NCBI GenBank assembly: GCA_031270805.1
Contig: JAISWK010000045.1
Location: 1-46,440, forward strand
DNA length: 46,440 nucleotides
Direction: 5' to 3'
From: Gracilibacteraceae bacterium
GTDB lineage: Bacteria > Bacillota > Desulfitobacteriia > Desulfitobacteriales > Syntrophobotulaceae
Both the position numbers and the translations under genes were made by a program. This document shows positions 1 through 8,214 of the stretch, in pieces; position 1 is the first letter of the stretch, and the number at the start of each line of letters is the position of its first letter. Below the pieces are notes generated by a model that was not told where the DNA came from, searched no databases, and saw nothing but the letters and a program-made list of their open reading frames with translations.

Positions 1-80
1 TTTTGTACTCTGGCAAGGCGCCAGGTTCCGCTAATACTGGTTGTATTTGCGGGTTCTGGCAACGCAGCCAGAGTGCAAAA
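1..80. other. Long composite hairpin upstream of pnp
   Basis: An almost continuous inverted repeat is visible. Bases 1-14 pair with 67-80 (one G-U), 18-20 with 63-65, 21-31 with 49-59 (one mismatch plus wobbles) and 33-37 with 43-47 around a 5-base loop. The ends are TTTTG and CAAAA, so neither strand has a U-run directly after the stem. It could be a structured leader or processing site between an upstream gene (often rpsO) and pnp, or a small palindromic repeat element. The left edge coincides with the window edge, so the full extent is unknown. Confidence 0.6.
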
Positions 81-109
81 GGGCAAGTCAAATGTATAAG
101 TTATTTGAG

Positions 110-133
110 AACAGTTCCTAATAAGGAGCTGTT
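110..133 (+). other. Stem-loop in pnp leader
   Basis: Bases 110-119 and 124-133 form a 10-bp stem with one G-U pair and a 4-base loop. It lies between the 1-80 hairpin and the terminator at 157-186 and may belong to the same leader RNA. Function is unknown. Confidence 0.45.
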
Positions 134-156
134 TGAGTTCTTTCCCGTCTGAGAGA

Positions 157-186
157 AGCGTACCGGGGTCTCCGATGCGCTTTTTT
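157..186 (+). terminator. Rho-independent terminator before pnp
   Basis: The stem 157-166 / 172-181 has one mismatch and one G-U, with a 5-base loop, and is followed by six T residues (181-186). It would end an upstream transcript or a short leader RNA about 87 bases before the pnp start. No clear promoter was recognised between it and pnp, so attenuation of read-through into pnp is possible. Confidence 0.7.
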
Positions 187-272
187 GCGTGCGGCGGCAG
201 GAAAACAAATTGTGGCCGTCGAAAATTAATCGGATTGAATAAATTGGTGATATTATTTAAGGAGGACTCAAG

Positions 273-2405
273 GTGACGCATGCGATTGTTGAGCGTTCGT
301 TGGAGTTGGGCGGACGCAGACTGAGTTTGGAGACGGGGCGGATCGGCCGACAGGCCGGCGGCGCCGTTTTGCTGCGCTACGAAGACACCGTAGTGGCTGC
401 TTTCGCGACCGGCAGCGCCAAACCGCGGGAAGGGATAGACTTTTTCCCGCTGACCGTGGATGTGGAGGAAAGATTTTACGCCGTGGGCAAGATCCCCGGC
501 GGTTTTATCAAAAGGGAGGGGCGGCCGAGCGAGCGCTCCATCCTGAACGCCCGTCTGATTGACCGGCCGGTGCGGCCGCTGTTCCCCGCCGGCTACCGCA
601 ATGACGTCCAGGTGGTGGTAATGATCCTCTCGGTCGATCAGGACTGCCCGACGGATGTTTCGGCCATTAACGCGGCCTCGGCGGCCCTGACGCTGTCGGA
701 CATACCGTTCGAGGGCCCCATCGCCGCCGTGATCGTCGGTTACGACGGCAAAGATTTTATCATCAATCCGAGCGTGGCTCAGGAAACGGAGACCCTTATG
801 CACCTGACCGTCGCCGGTACGGCGGACGCGGTCATGATGGTCGAGGCCGGCGCGCGGGAAGTGCCGGAAGAAACCATGCTGGACGCCATTTTATTCGGGC
901 ACGAGGCCATAAAACGCATCGTGGCTTTCATCAATGATTTCCGGGCCGCGGCTTTGGCGCTCGGCTTGGCCAGAGAGAAAACAGAAGTGAATTTCGCCGG
1001 TTACGACGCGGAGCTGACGGAAAAAATACAGGCCCTGGCTTATGAAAAACTCGACCGCGCCGTGCGGGTGGAGGAGAAGAAAGCGCGGGAGACGGCGGTG
1101 GAAGCCGTAAAAGAAGAAACGCTCACGGCGCTCGGGGCCGAAACGGAAGAAAACCCGGAACGGCGGAAAGAAGCGGAGCATATCCTGGACGATATGACGC
1201 GCAAGATCGTGCGCCGCCTGATCTCGGTCGAGCATATCCGGCCGGACGGCCGGGCGCTGGACGAAGTGCGGCCGCTGGAAATCGAAACGAATGTGTTGCC
1301 GCGGGCGCACGGCAGCGGCCTGTTTACCCGCGGGCAGACCCAGGTGCTGACCGTGGCCACGCTGGGCGCCTCCAGCGACGAACAGATCATCGACGGTCTG
1401 GGGCTGGAGGAATCCAAACGCTACATGCATCATTATAATTTCCCGCCGTTCAGCGTCGGGGAAACGCGGCCGATGCGCGGGCCGGGCCGGCGGGAAATCG
1501 GGCACGGCCAGCTGGCGGAGCGGGCTTTGCTGCCGGTTATTCCGGCGGTAGAAAAATTCCCCTACACGCTGCGGCTGGTTTCCGACGTGCTGGAATCGAA
1601 TGGCTCCAGTTCCATGGCTTCCGTGTGCGGCAGCACGCTGGCCCTCATGGACGCCGGCGTGCCGATAACGGCGCCTGTCGCGGGCATCGCCATGGGCCTG
1701 ATTAAGGAAGACGGGCAAATAGCCGTCCTGACCGACATCCAGGGCTTGGAAGACCATGAGGGCGACATGGATTTCAAAGTGGCGGGCACAGCCGCGGGGG
1801 TGACGGCGCTGCAGATGGACATCAAGATCAAGGGCGTGGATCGGGAAATATTGGGCCGGGCCCTGGAACAGGCCCGCAAAGGCCGGCTTTTCATCCTGGA
1901 ACATATGCTGGCCGTGCTGCCCCAAAGCCGCAGCGAGCTTTCCCCTTATGCCCCGCGCATCATCACGATGATGATCCATCCCGACAAAATACGTGACGTT
2001 ATCGGCTCCGGGGGAAAAGTGATCAAAAAAATTGTGGAGGAAACCGGGGCCAAGATCGATATCGAAGACGACGGCCGGGTCTTTATCGCGGCTGTGGATG
2101 GCGCAGCCGGTGAAAAAGCCGTGCAGATTATCGCCGCCCTGACGGAGGAACCGGAAGTCGGCCGGATCTACAAGGGCAAAGTCGTGCGCATTATGGAATT
2201 CGGCGCCTTCGTCGAGATCATTCCCGGCGTCATGGGTTCGTCGGGCAAAGACGGACTCGTGCATATCTCGGAACTGGACGTCGGCCGGGTCAACAAAGTC
2301 GAGGACGTCGTGCGGCTTGGCGATGAAGTCATGGTCAAGGCTATCGGGATAGACAAACAGGGACGCCTGAAGCTTTCGCGCCGCGAAGCGCTGGGAAAAA
2401 GGTAG
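273..2405 (+). CDS. pnp: Polyribonucleotide nucleotidyltransferase (PNPase)
   Basis: This is the phosphorolytic 3'-5' exoribonuclease, which acts in cytoplasmic mRNA decay, usually as a trimer. The 710 residues match the family length. There are two RNase PH-like cores (about 10-215 and 320-545), a KH domain (about 553-612, with the [12 protein letters not shown] loop) and a C-terminal S1 domain (about 620-695). The catalytic-core motif [13 protein letters not shown] is intact. The S1 domain carries about six extra residues (VMGSSG) between FVEIIPG and KDGLVHIS, where most homologues go straight through. The start is GTG at 273, six bases after AAGGAGGAC. The M16 peptidase gene follows after 5 bases. 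Confidence 0.97.
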   Translation: MTHAIVERSLELGGRRLSLETGRIGRQAGGAVLLRYEDTVVAAFATGSAKPREGIDFFPLTVDVEERFYAVGKIPGGFIKREGRPSERSILNARLIDRPVRPLFPAGYRNDVQVVVMILSVDQDCPTDVSAINAASAALTLSDIPFEGPIAAVIVGYDGKDFIINPSVAQETETLMHLTVAGTADAVMMVEAGAREVPEETMLDAILFGHEAIKRIVAFINDFRAAALALGLAREKTEVNFAGYDAELTEKIQALAYEKLDRAVRVEEKKARETAVEAVKEETLTALGAETEENPERRKEAEHILDDMTRKIVRRLISVEHIRPDGRALDEVRPLEIETNVLPRAHGSGLFTRGQTQVLTVATLGASSDEQIIDGLGLEESKRYMHHYNFPPFSVGETRPMRGPGRREIGHGQLAERALLPVIPAVEKFPYTLRLVSDVLESNGSSSMASVCGSTLALMDAGVPITAPVAGIAMGLIKEDGQIAVLTDIQGLEDHEGDMDFKVAGTAAGVTALQMDIKIKGVDREILGRALEQARKGRLFILEHMLAVLPQSRSELSPYAPRIITMMIHPDKIRDVIGSGGKVIKKIVEETGAKIDIEDDGRVFIAAVDGAAGEKAVQIIAALTEEPEVGRIYKGKVVRIMEFGAFVEIIPGVMGSSGKDGLVHISELDVGRVNKVEDVVRLGDEVMVKAIGIDKQGRLKLSRREALGKR

Positions 2406-2410
2406 GCGGC

Positions 2411-3673
2411 ATGATCGAAAAAACGATTTTGCCCAGCGGCGTGAGGCTGGTCACGGAAAGCCTGCCGCATATGCGCTCCGTCGCCGTCGGCATCTGGGTG
2501 GCCGTCGGCTCGCGCTACGAAGAAGCGGAACTCGGCGGTATTTCCCATTTTATTGAGCATATGCTGTTCAAGGGAACCAAAAAACGCAGCGCCCGCCAGA
2601 TCGCCGAGGAATTGGACGCGGTAGGCGGGCAGCTGAATGCTTTCACCGGCCGGGAATCCACCTGTTTTTACGCCCGCGTCCTGGACGAGGATATAGGCGT
2701 GGCGGTAGACGTGTTGACAGACATGTTTTTTCACTCCGCCTTCGCTTCCGCGGAAATCAATAAAGAAAAACAAGTCGTCTATGAAGAAATAAAAATGTAT
2801 GAGGACACGCCGGACGACCTGATCCTGGATCTTTTCACCAGTAATATCTGGCGCGGACACCCGATCGGCCGCTCGATTTTGGGCGGCGTCGCTTTGCTGG
2901 ACAAACTTACCCGCGCCGATATAGTGGCTCATATGAAATCACACTACACGCCGGAGCGGGTCGTCGTTGCGGTGGCCGGAAAATTCCACAAGCCGCAGCT
3001 GATGGAATTACTTGAGCCCTTCGCCGCCTGGCGGCGGCCGGCCGCCGCTCCCGTGACCACCACCCCGGAGGCCAAGACGACCCGGCGCAATTTCAGCAAA
3101 GACATTGAGCAGCTGCATATTATCGTCGGCGTGCCCGCTCTGCCCATCCGGCATGACGATATTTACACCCTGCAGATTATCAACAATTTGCTCGGCACGG
3201 GCATGAGTTCAAGGCTGTTTCAGGAAATCCGCGAACGGCGCGGTCTGGTCTATGATGTCCATTCCTTCCTCGGCGCTTACCAGGACACGGGTTTGTTCGG
3301 CGTTTATGCCGGCACGACGCCGGGAAAAGGCGAAGAAGTGATCCAGGCCATCCTGCATGAAGCGGAGAAGCTGAAAGAAGACGGCGTGGACGAGGAAACG
3401 CTTGCGCGCACCGTCGCCCAAATCAAGGGCAGTCTGTTCCTCGGGCTCGAATCGGTCAGCGGCGTGATGAACCGGCTGGGTAAAGCGGAGATTGATTTCG
3501 GCGAAGTGAAAACGGCGGAGGAACTGATGGCCGAATGGACGAAAGTGACGCCGGCCGACGTGCGCCGGGTCTGGCGCGGATTGTGGCGGCGGAATTCCAT
3601 CAGCGCCGTCACGCTGGGGCGCCGCATTTTGCGTCCCGATTTACGCAGCCTAATCACCAAGGGCGCCTCCTGA
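2411..3673 (+). CDS. M16 family zinc peptidase (processing-peptidase-like)
   Basis: This insulinase/mitochondrial-processing-peptidase-like metalloprotease has 420 residues. The inverted zinc motif HFIEH lies at residues 46-50 (His46, His50, catalytic Glu49), and further acidic residues that could give the third ligand follow near 120-130 (VVYEEIKMYED). The second, inactive half-domain follows, with RRGLVYDVHSF near 275. Homologues sit directly after pnp in many Bacillota (B. subtilis YmxG position). The substrate is unknown. The ATG is 5 bases after pnp and the stop overlaps the dut start, so the three genes are probably one transcript. Confidence 0.93.
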   Translation: MIEKTILPSGVRLVTESLPHMRSVAVGIWVAVGSRYEEAELGGISHFIEHMLFKGTKKRSARQIAEELDAVGGQLNAFTGRESTCFYARVLDEDIGVAVDVLTDMFFHSAFASAEINKEKQVVYEEIKMYEDTPDDLILDLFTSNIWRGHPIGRSILGGVALLDKLTRADIVAHMKSHYTPERVVVAVAGKFHKPQLMELLEPFAAWRRPAAAPVTTTPEAKTTRRNFSKDIEQLHIIVGVPALPIRHDDIYTLQIINNLLGTGMSSRLFQEIRERRGLVYDVHSFLGAYQDTGLFGVYAGTTPGKGEEVIQAILHEAEKLKEDGVDEETLARTVAQIKGSLFLGLESVSGVMNRLGKAEIDFGEVKTAEELMAEWTKVTPADVRRVWRGLWRRNSISAVTLGRRILRPDLRSLITKGAS

Positions 3674-4122
3674 TGGACGAGTTGCCGGTCAGAGTCAAAA
3701 TATTGCGCCCGGAAGCCCGGCTGCCTTTTTACGCCTCGGCTGGCGCGGCCGGCGCGGATTTGTCCGCCTGTCTGCCGGAAGCGGCGGTGCTGGAACCGGG
3801 GGAAAGGATAAGCGTTCCCACCGGTCTGGCCCTCGAAACGAGCGAAAGCGGGTATGCCGCTTTGATTTTTGCCCGCAGCGGCCCGGCCGCCGCGCGGGGT
3901 CTGGCCCTGACGAACGGCGTCGGGGTGGTGGATGAGGATTATCGCGGGGAAATATGCCTCCTGCTCGTCAACCTGGGACAGGAGACGATTATCCTTAGCC
4001 CGGGGGAGCGCCTGGCTCAAGTCGTATTTGTGCCGGTGCGGCGGGGACTGTTCCGGGTGGAAGAAGACCTCGGCGTCACGGAACGCGGCAACGGCGGCTT
4101 TGGCTCGACGGGACGGCTGTGA
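3673..4122 (+). CDS. dut: dUTP diphosphatase
   Basis: Trimeric dUTPase hydrolyses dUTP to dUMP and PPi, keeping uracil out of DNA. All five family motifs are present in 149 residues: AGADL, ARSGPAA, GVVDEDYRGEI (catalytic Asp), GERLAQVVF and the C-terminal P-loop-like RGNGGFGSTG. The ATG overlaps the last base of the M16 stop codon (TGATG), which implies translational coupling. An in-frame extension further upstream lies wholly inside the peptidase gene and was not used. Confidence 0.95.
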   Translation: MDELPVRVKILRPEARLPFYASAGAAGADLSACLPEAAVLEPGERISVPTGLALETSESGYAALIFARSGPAAARGLALTNGVGVVDEDYRGEICLLLVNLGQETIILSPGERLAQVVFVPVRRGLFRVEEDLGVTERGNGGFGSTGRL

Positions 4123-4134
4123 CAGAGGAGGACA

Positions 4135-4929
4135 ATGATTAAAGTATATGTGGCGGGGGCTTGCGGTCGCATGGGCCGCCTCACGGCCGAAACCGTGCTG
4201 CGGCAGCCGGATATGGAACTGGCGGGCGTGGCCGACGTCCTGGGGGAAGGGCAGGAGTGGCCGGTTGCGGCGAACGGTCGGCCGCCCTTGCGTCTGGCCG
4301 GTCGGCCGGAGGCGGAATTGCTGCGCGCGGCCGGGGCGGAGGTCATGGTGGATTTTACCGGCCCGCAGTCCGTGCGGGAAAACGCCGTCGCCGCCCTGAC
4401 CGCAGGAGTGAGGCCGGTAATTGGGGCGACCGGGCTGGACGCGGCGGCTGAGGCCGAACTCCGGCGCTTGAGCCGGGAGAAGGGCGTCGGCGTTTTTATC
4501 GCGCCGAATTTTGCCTTGGGCGCTATCCTCATGATGAAATTCGCCGAACAGGCCGCCGTCTGGTTTCCCGATGTGGAAATTATCGAACTGCATCACGATC
4601 GCAAGCTGGACGCCCCTTCCGGCACGGCCCTCCGGACAGCGGAGCGGATTGCCCGCGTCCGCCGGCCCAAACGGCAGGGACACGCGGCGGAAGCGGAAAA
4701 ACTGGCGGGCGTGCGCGGAGGCGATTTTGAGGGTATGCGCCTCCACTCCGTCCGACTGCCCGGACTGGAAGGGCATCAAGAGGTTATATTCGCCGGTTCC
4801 GGCCAGGCCCTCACGATCCGGCACGACGCTTTCAACCGGGAAACATATATGCCGGGCGTAATGCTCGCCATCAGGCAAGCTCGCGCTTTGACGGACTTTG
4901 TCGTCGGACTGGAGCATTTTTTGGATTAA
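4135..4929 (+). CDS. dapB: 4-hydroxy-tetrahydrodipicolinate reductase
   Basis: DapB catalyses the NAD(P)H-dependent step after DapA on the way to diaminopimelate and lysine. In 264 residues it shows the N-terminal nucleotide-binding loop GACGRMG and the substrate/catalytic signature ELHHDRKLDAPSGTA (His-His, Lys). It is preceded by AGAGGAGG and lies 12 bases after dut. It is separated from asd-lysC-dapA by a new promoter, so the pathway is split between two transcription units that can still read through. Confidence 0.95.
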   Translation: MIKVYVAGACGRMGRLTAETVLRQPDMELAGVADVLGEGQEWPVAANGRPPLRLAGRPEAELLRAAGAEVMVDFTGPQSVRENAVAALTAGVRPVIGATGLDAAAEAELRRLSREKGVGVFIAPNFALGAILMMKFAEQAAVWFPDVEIIELHHDRKLDAPSGTALRTAERIARVRRPKRQGHAAEAEKLAGVRGGDFEGMRLHSVRLPGLEGHQEVIFAGSGQALTIRHDAFNRETYMPGVMLAIRQARALTDFVVGLEHFLD

Positions 4930-4955
4930 AAATTTCCCCCGGGGGCGAAAATCCT

Positions 4956-4984
4956 TTGACTTGGAGCGCGCTTTGCGCTATAAT
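4956..4984 (+). promoter_or_regulatory. Sigma-A promoter for asd-lysC-dapA
   Basis: The -35 box TTGACT (4956-4961) and -10 box TATAAT (4979-4984) are separated by 17 bp, close to the sigma-70 consensus. The predicted start of transcription is near 4991, giving a leader of about 38 bases before the asd GTG. No lysine riboswitch fits in so short a leader. A C5G5 palindrome at about 4936-4945 precedes it. Confidence 0.85.
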
Positions 4985-5028
4985 CAGGGATAATGTAAAA
5001 GCTGATAGAAAAACGGAAGTGAAATATT

Positions 5029-6018
5029 GTGGCTGATGTAGCCGTGGTCGGCGCAACAGGCGCCGTGGGACGGGAGTTTCTGGATATTTTGGCGGAGCGG
5101 TGCTTTCCGGTGGACGAGTTGCGCCTGCTGGCGACGAAACGTTCCGCCGGCCAGCGCGTGGTCTGGCGAGAGCGGGAATTTGAGGTGCGGGAGACGACGC
5201 GGGACAGTTTTCGCGGCGCGGACATCGCTTTTTTTGCCGGCGGATCGGACGGGGCTCGATTCGCCGACGCGGCCGTGAGCGCCGGGGCGGTCGTGATTGA
5301 CAACAGCAGCGCTTTTCGCCTCCGCCCCGACGTGCCCCTTGTGGTGCCGGAAGTGAATGCGGCGGATATCAAACAGCATAAAGGCATCATCGCCAATCCG
5401 AATTGCTCAACTATTATCATGGCGGTGGCGATTAAACCGCTGGAGGACGCGGCCCGGATCCGGCGGATTGTGGTCTCCACCTACCAGGCTGTTTCCGGCG
5501 CCGGTCGGGACGGGATGCAGGAACTGGAAAATCAGTTGCACCAATGGGCCGCCGGGGAACCGTCCGCTCCAGGTAAAATTTTTCCCTACCAGATCGCTTT
5601 TAACCTGATCCCACGCATCGACGTTTTTCAGGAAGCGGACTATACAAAAGAAGAATGGAAAATGGCCCGGGAAACACAGAAAATTTTTCACCGGGAAGAT
5701 TTGCTCGTAACGGCGACCTGCGTGCGGGTGCCGGTGTTGCGCTCCCACGCCGAATCCCTTAACCTGGAAACAGAAGGCCCGCTTACCCCGGAAAAAGCGA
5801 AGGAGCTCCTCAGCCGGGCGGCCGGCGTGCGTCTGGTGGACGATATTCAGGCCGAACGCTATCCGATGCCGCTGGAAACCACGCATGAGGATGATGTTTT
5901 TGTCGGGCGTGTCCGGGCCGATCTGACGCTGCGGCACGGCTTGAACATGTGGATTTCCGGGGATCAGCTCCGCAAAGGCGCGGCGCTGAACGCCGTGCAG
6001 ATAGCGGAATTACTGTAG
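5029..6018 (+). CDS. asd: Aspartate-semialdehyde dehydrogenase
   Basis: Asd reduces aspartyl phosphate to aspartate semialdehyde, the branch point to lysine/DAP, threonine and methionine. The Rossmann loop GATGAVG is at residues 8-14. The nucleophile Cys126 lies in NPNCST, followed by the typical STYQAVSGAG. Length is 329, as expected. The start is GTG at 5029 with a modest upstream GGAAG. It lies first behind a consensus promoter, with lysC following. Confidence 0.95.
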   Translation: MADVAVVGATGAVGREFLDILAERCFPVDELRLLATKRSAGQRVVWREREFEVRETTRDSFRGADIAFFAGGSDGARFADAAVSAGAVVIDNSSAFRLRPDVPLVVPEVNAADIKQHKGIIANPNCSTIIMAVAIKPLEDAARIRRIVVSTYQAVSGAGRDGMQELENQLHQWAAGEPSAPGKIFPYQIAFNLIPRIDVFQEADYTKEEWKMARETQKIFHREDLLVTATCVRVPVLRSHAESLNLETEGPLTPEKAKELLSRAAGVRLVDDIQAERYPMPLETTHEDDVFVGRVRADLTLRHGLNMWISGDQLRKGAALNAVQIAELL

Positions 6019-6035
6019 AAAGACGAGGCGAAGCA

Positions 6036-7268
6036 TTGAAGATACTCGTGCAGAAATTTGGGGGCACCTCCGTCTCCACGGAAGAACGCCGGGCTAAGGC
6101 GGCCGCCAAAGTGCTGGGCGCGGTAAAGGAAAACTATGCGGTGGTCGTAGTGGTTTCCGCTATGGGACGCCGGGGCGACCCCTATGCCACGGACACCCTG
6201 ATTCAATTGGCGGCGGATATTAACCGGGAAACGGCCGCCCGGGAGCTTGATTTGCTTATGAGCTGCGGCGAGGTGATTTCCGGGGCGGTGCTGGCCGCTA
6301 CGCTGCAGGGATACGGACTGCGGACGGCGCTGCTGACGGGCGGGCAGGCCGGGATTATCACGAACGCCGATTACGGGGAGGCGCGCATCCTGCGCGTCGA
6401 TCCGCAGGAGATTTACCGGGAGCTGGAGGCGGGCTGCGTCGTCGTGGTTACCGGATTTCAGGGGGCGACGGAGGATGGGCAGGTCACAACCCTGGGCCGG
6501 GGTGGCAGCGACACCACGGCGGCGGCGCTGGGCGTGGCCCTGAACGCCGAGGCCGTGGATATTTACACCGACGTGGAAGGCATTATGACCGCCGACCCGC
6601 GCCTTGTGCAAGACGCTCGGATTTTGGACGTGGTGACCTATAACGACATCGCCCAGCTGGCGCATGAGGGGGCCAAGGTCATTCATCCCCGGGCCGTGGA
6701 GATCGCGATGCGGCAAAATATCCCGCTGCGGATCAAAAGCACGTTTTCCGATACTCCCGGCACGCTGGTCACGAACAGTCAGCCCCATCGCGCCGCGGGG
6801 GCCGATATGTTTGACGATCGCTTGATCACCGGTATCGCCCACATGCCTCAGGTAACGCAGTTTACGATCGACATCAGCCGGGAGGCGGACAAACCCAAGG
6901 TTGTGCGCCGGATTTTCAAGTCCATGGCCCAGGCCGGCATCAGCGTGGATTTTATCAGCACGCAACTGGACACGGTGCGTTATACCGTGAAAGACGAATT
7001 GGCGGACAAAGCGGCGGATATATTGCAGAGCATGAATACGGAAGCCAAACAGCTGCCGGGTTGCGCCATTATTTCCCTCGTGGGGGGAGGGATCACCGAT
7101 GTGCCGGGCGTGATGGCCGATGTGGCGGAGGTGCTGGCCGAAGGGGATATAGAGATTTTGCAGTCGGCGGATTCGCATACGACGATCTGGGTGCTGGTGG
7201 CCGGGCCGCGTTTGGCGGAAGCCGTGCGGATGTTGCATGACAAATTCATCAATCCCAGCGGCCGCTGA
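6036..7268 (+). CDS. lysC: Aspartokinase
   Basis: This enzyme phosphorylates aspartate, the first step of the aspartate family pathway. The kinase motif KFGGTS begins at residue 7, GRGGSDTTA follows near 150, and tandem ACT regulatory domains occupy roughly 265-410. The chosen start is TTG at 6036 behind GAGGCG, giving 410 residues and the canonical KILVQKFGGTS N-terminus. A longer in-frame reading from 5949 would lie inside asd. The clustering with asd and dapA resembles B. subtilis dapG, the DAP-regulated isozyme. Which effector the ACT domains bind cannot be read here. Confidence 0.93.
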   Translation: MKILVQKFGGTSVSTEERRAKAAAKVLGAVKENYAVVVVVSAMGRRGDPYATDTLIQLAADINRETAARELDLLMSCGEVISGAVLAATLQGYGLRTALLTGGQAGIITNADYGEARILRVDPQEIYRELEAGCVVVVTGFQGATEDGQVTTLGRGGSDTTAAALGVALNAEAVDIYTDVEGIMTADPRLVQDARILDVVTYNDIAQLAHEGAKVIHPRAVEIAMRQNIPLRIKSTFSDTPGTLVTNSQPHRAAGADMFDDRLITGIAHMPQVTQFTIDISREADKPKVVRRIFKSMAQAGISVDFISTQLDTVRYTVKDELADKAADILQSMNTEAKQLPGCAIISLVGGGITDVPGVMADVAEVLAEGDIEILQSADSHTTIWVLVAGPRLAEAVRMLHDKFINPSGR

Positions 7269-7292
7269 CATCGGAGAAATGGAGTGTTTCGG

Positions 7293-8171
7293 ATGTTTGG
7301 ACGAATTTTGACGGCGATGGTCACGCCCTTTCAGGCCCAGGGCGGGGTGAATTATGCGGGGGCGGCGGATCTGGCCGCTTACCTGGCCGCGAACGGTTCG
7401 GACGGCGTTGTGGTGGCCGGAACCACCGGGGAAGCGCCCAATCTGTCCGCAGAAGAAAAAACAGAGCTTTTTCGGGTTGTGCGCCGGGCAGTCCCGGCCG
7501 CCTGCAAGGTCGTCGGCAATGTCGGCACCTACTCGACGGAAGAAAGCGTCAAACTGGCGGAAGCCGCGCAGGACACGGGAATCGACGGAGTGATGGCCGT
7601 GGCGCCTTACTACAGCAAACCATCCCAGGAGGGGATCTACAGACATTTTCAGGCGATAGCCGCAGCCACTCCGCTGCCGGTGATGCTGTACAATGTCCCG
7701 GGACGCACGGTCGTGAACATTTTGCCCGATACGGTCAAGCGCCTCAGCGCCCTGCCTAATATCACCGCACTGAAAGAAGCGGGCGGTTCCATGGAGCAAA
7801 TGAGTGAACTCAAGCTGAGTTTGCCGGCGGATTTTGCCGTTTATGCCGGGGACGATTCCCTGACCCTGCCCATGCTCGCCCTGGGGGCCCGGGGCGTGGT
7901 CAGCGTGGCGGCTCATGTGGTCGGACTCCAGATGCAGCGCATGATAGGGGCGTTCACCATCGGCAATACAGCGGAAGCCCTTGACTGGCATACCAGGTTG
8001 TACCCGGTGTTCAAAAATTTATTTATCGCCGCCAACCCGGCGCCGATTAAATTTGTGCTGGAAACGCTCGGCCACCCTGTCGGCCCGTGCCGTTTGCCTT
8101 TGACTGAACCGAACGAACAGGAACGGGAATTGCTGCGGGCAACAGCGCGCTTGATTCAGGCGCTGGCCTGA
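7293..8171 (+). CDS. dapA: 4-hydroxy-tetrahydrodipicolinate synthase
   Basis: A (beta/alpha)8 aldolase that condenses pyruvate and aspartate semialdehyde. With the ATG at 7293 the Schiff-base lysine is Lys161 (ALKEAGG) and the catalytic tyrosine is Tyr133 (MLYNVPGRT), matching the usual numbering exactly. GTTGEAP is at 43-49. The GTG nine bases upstream is possible, but ATG 7293 has GGAG at a good distance. It ends the asd-lysC-dapA group. RNase J follows after 43 bases. Confidence 0.95.
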   Translation: MFGRILTAMVTPFQAQGGVNYAGAADLAAYLAANGSDGVVVAGTTGEAPNLSAEEKTELFRVVRRAVPAACKVVGNVGTYSTEESVKLAEAAQDTGIDGVMAVAPYYSKPSQEGIYRHFQAIAAATPLPVMLYNVPGRTVVNILPDTVKRLSALPNITALKEAGGSMEQMSELKLSLPADFAVYAGDDSLTLPMLALGARGVVSVAAHVVGLQMQRMIGAFTIGNTAEALDWHTRLYPVFKNLFIAANPAPIKFVLETLGHPVGPCRLPLTEPNEQERELLRATARLIQALA

Positions 8172-8214
8172 AAAGGCGCTTGAGGATTCGTATTTTAACA
8201 AGGAGGTTATATTT

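Noticed and set aside
1-80. Integron attC site
   Set aside because: The hairpin shape fits loosely, but the GTTRRRY / RYYYAAC core sites are absent.
891-2264. Long open frame antisense to pnp (also similar long antisense frames at 3304-4917, 5964-7991, 8047-9936, 11191-12936 and 23139-24965)
   Set aside because: Each lies opposite a clearly identified gene. The translations are rich in His/Arg/Gln/Gly with no recognisable domains, as expected for shadows in GC-rich DNA.
4985-5028. Lysine riboswitch before asd-lysC
   Set aside because: The leader after the promoter is about 38 bases, far too short for the lysine aptamer.
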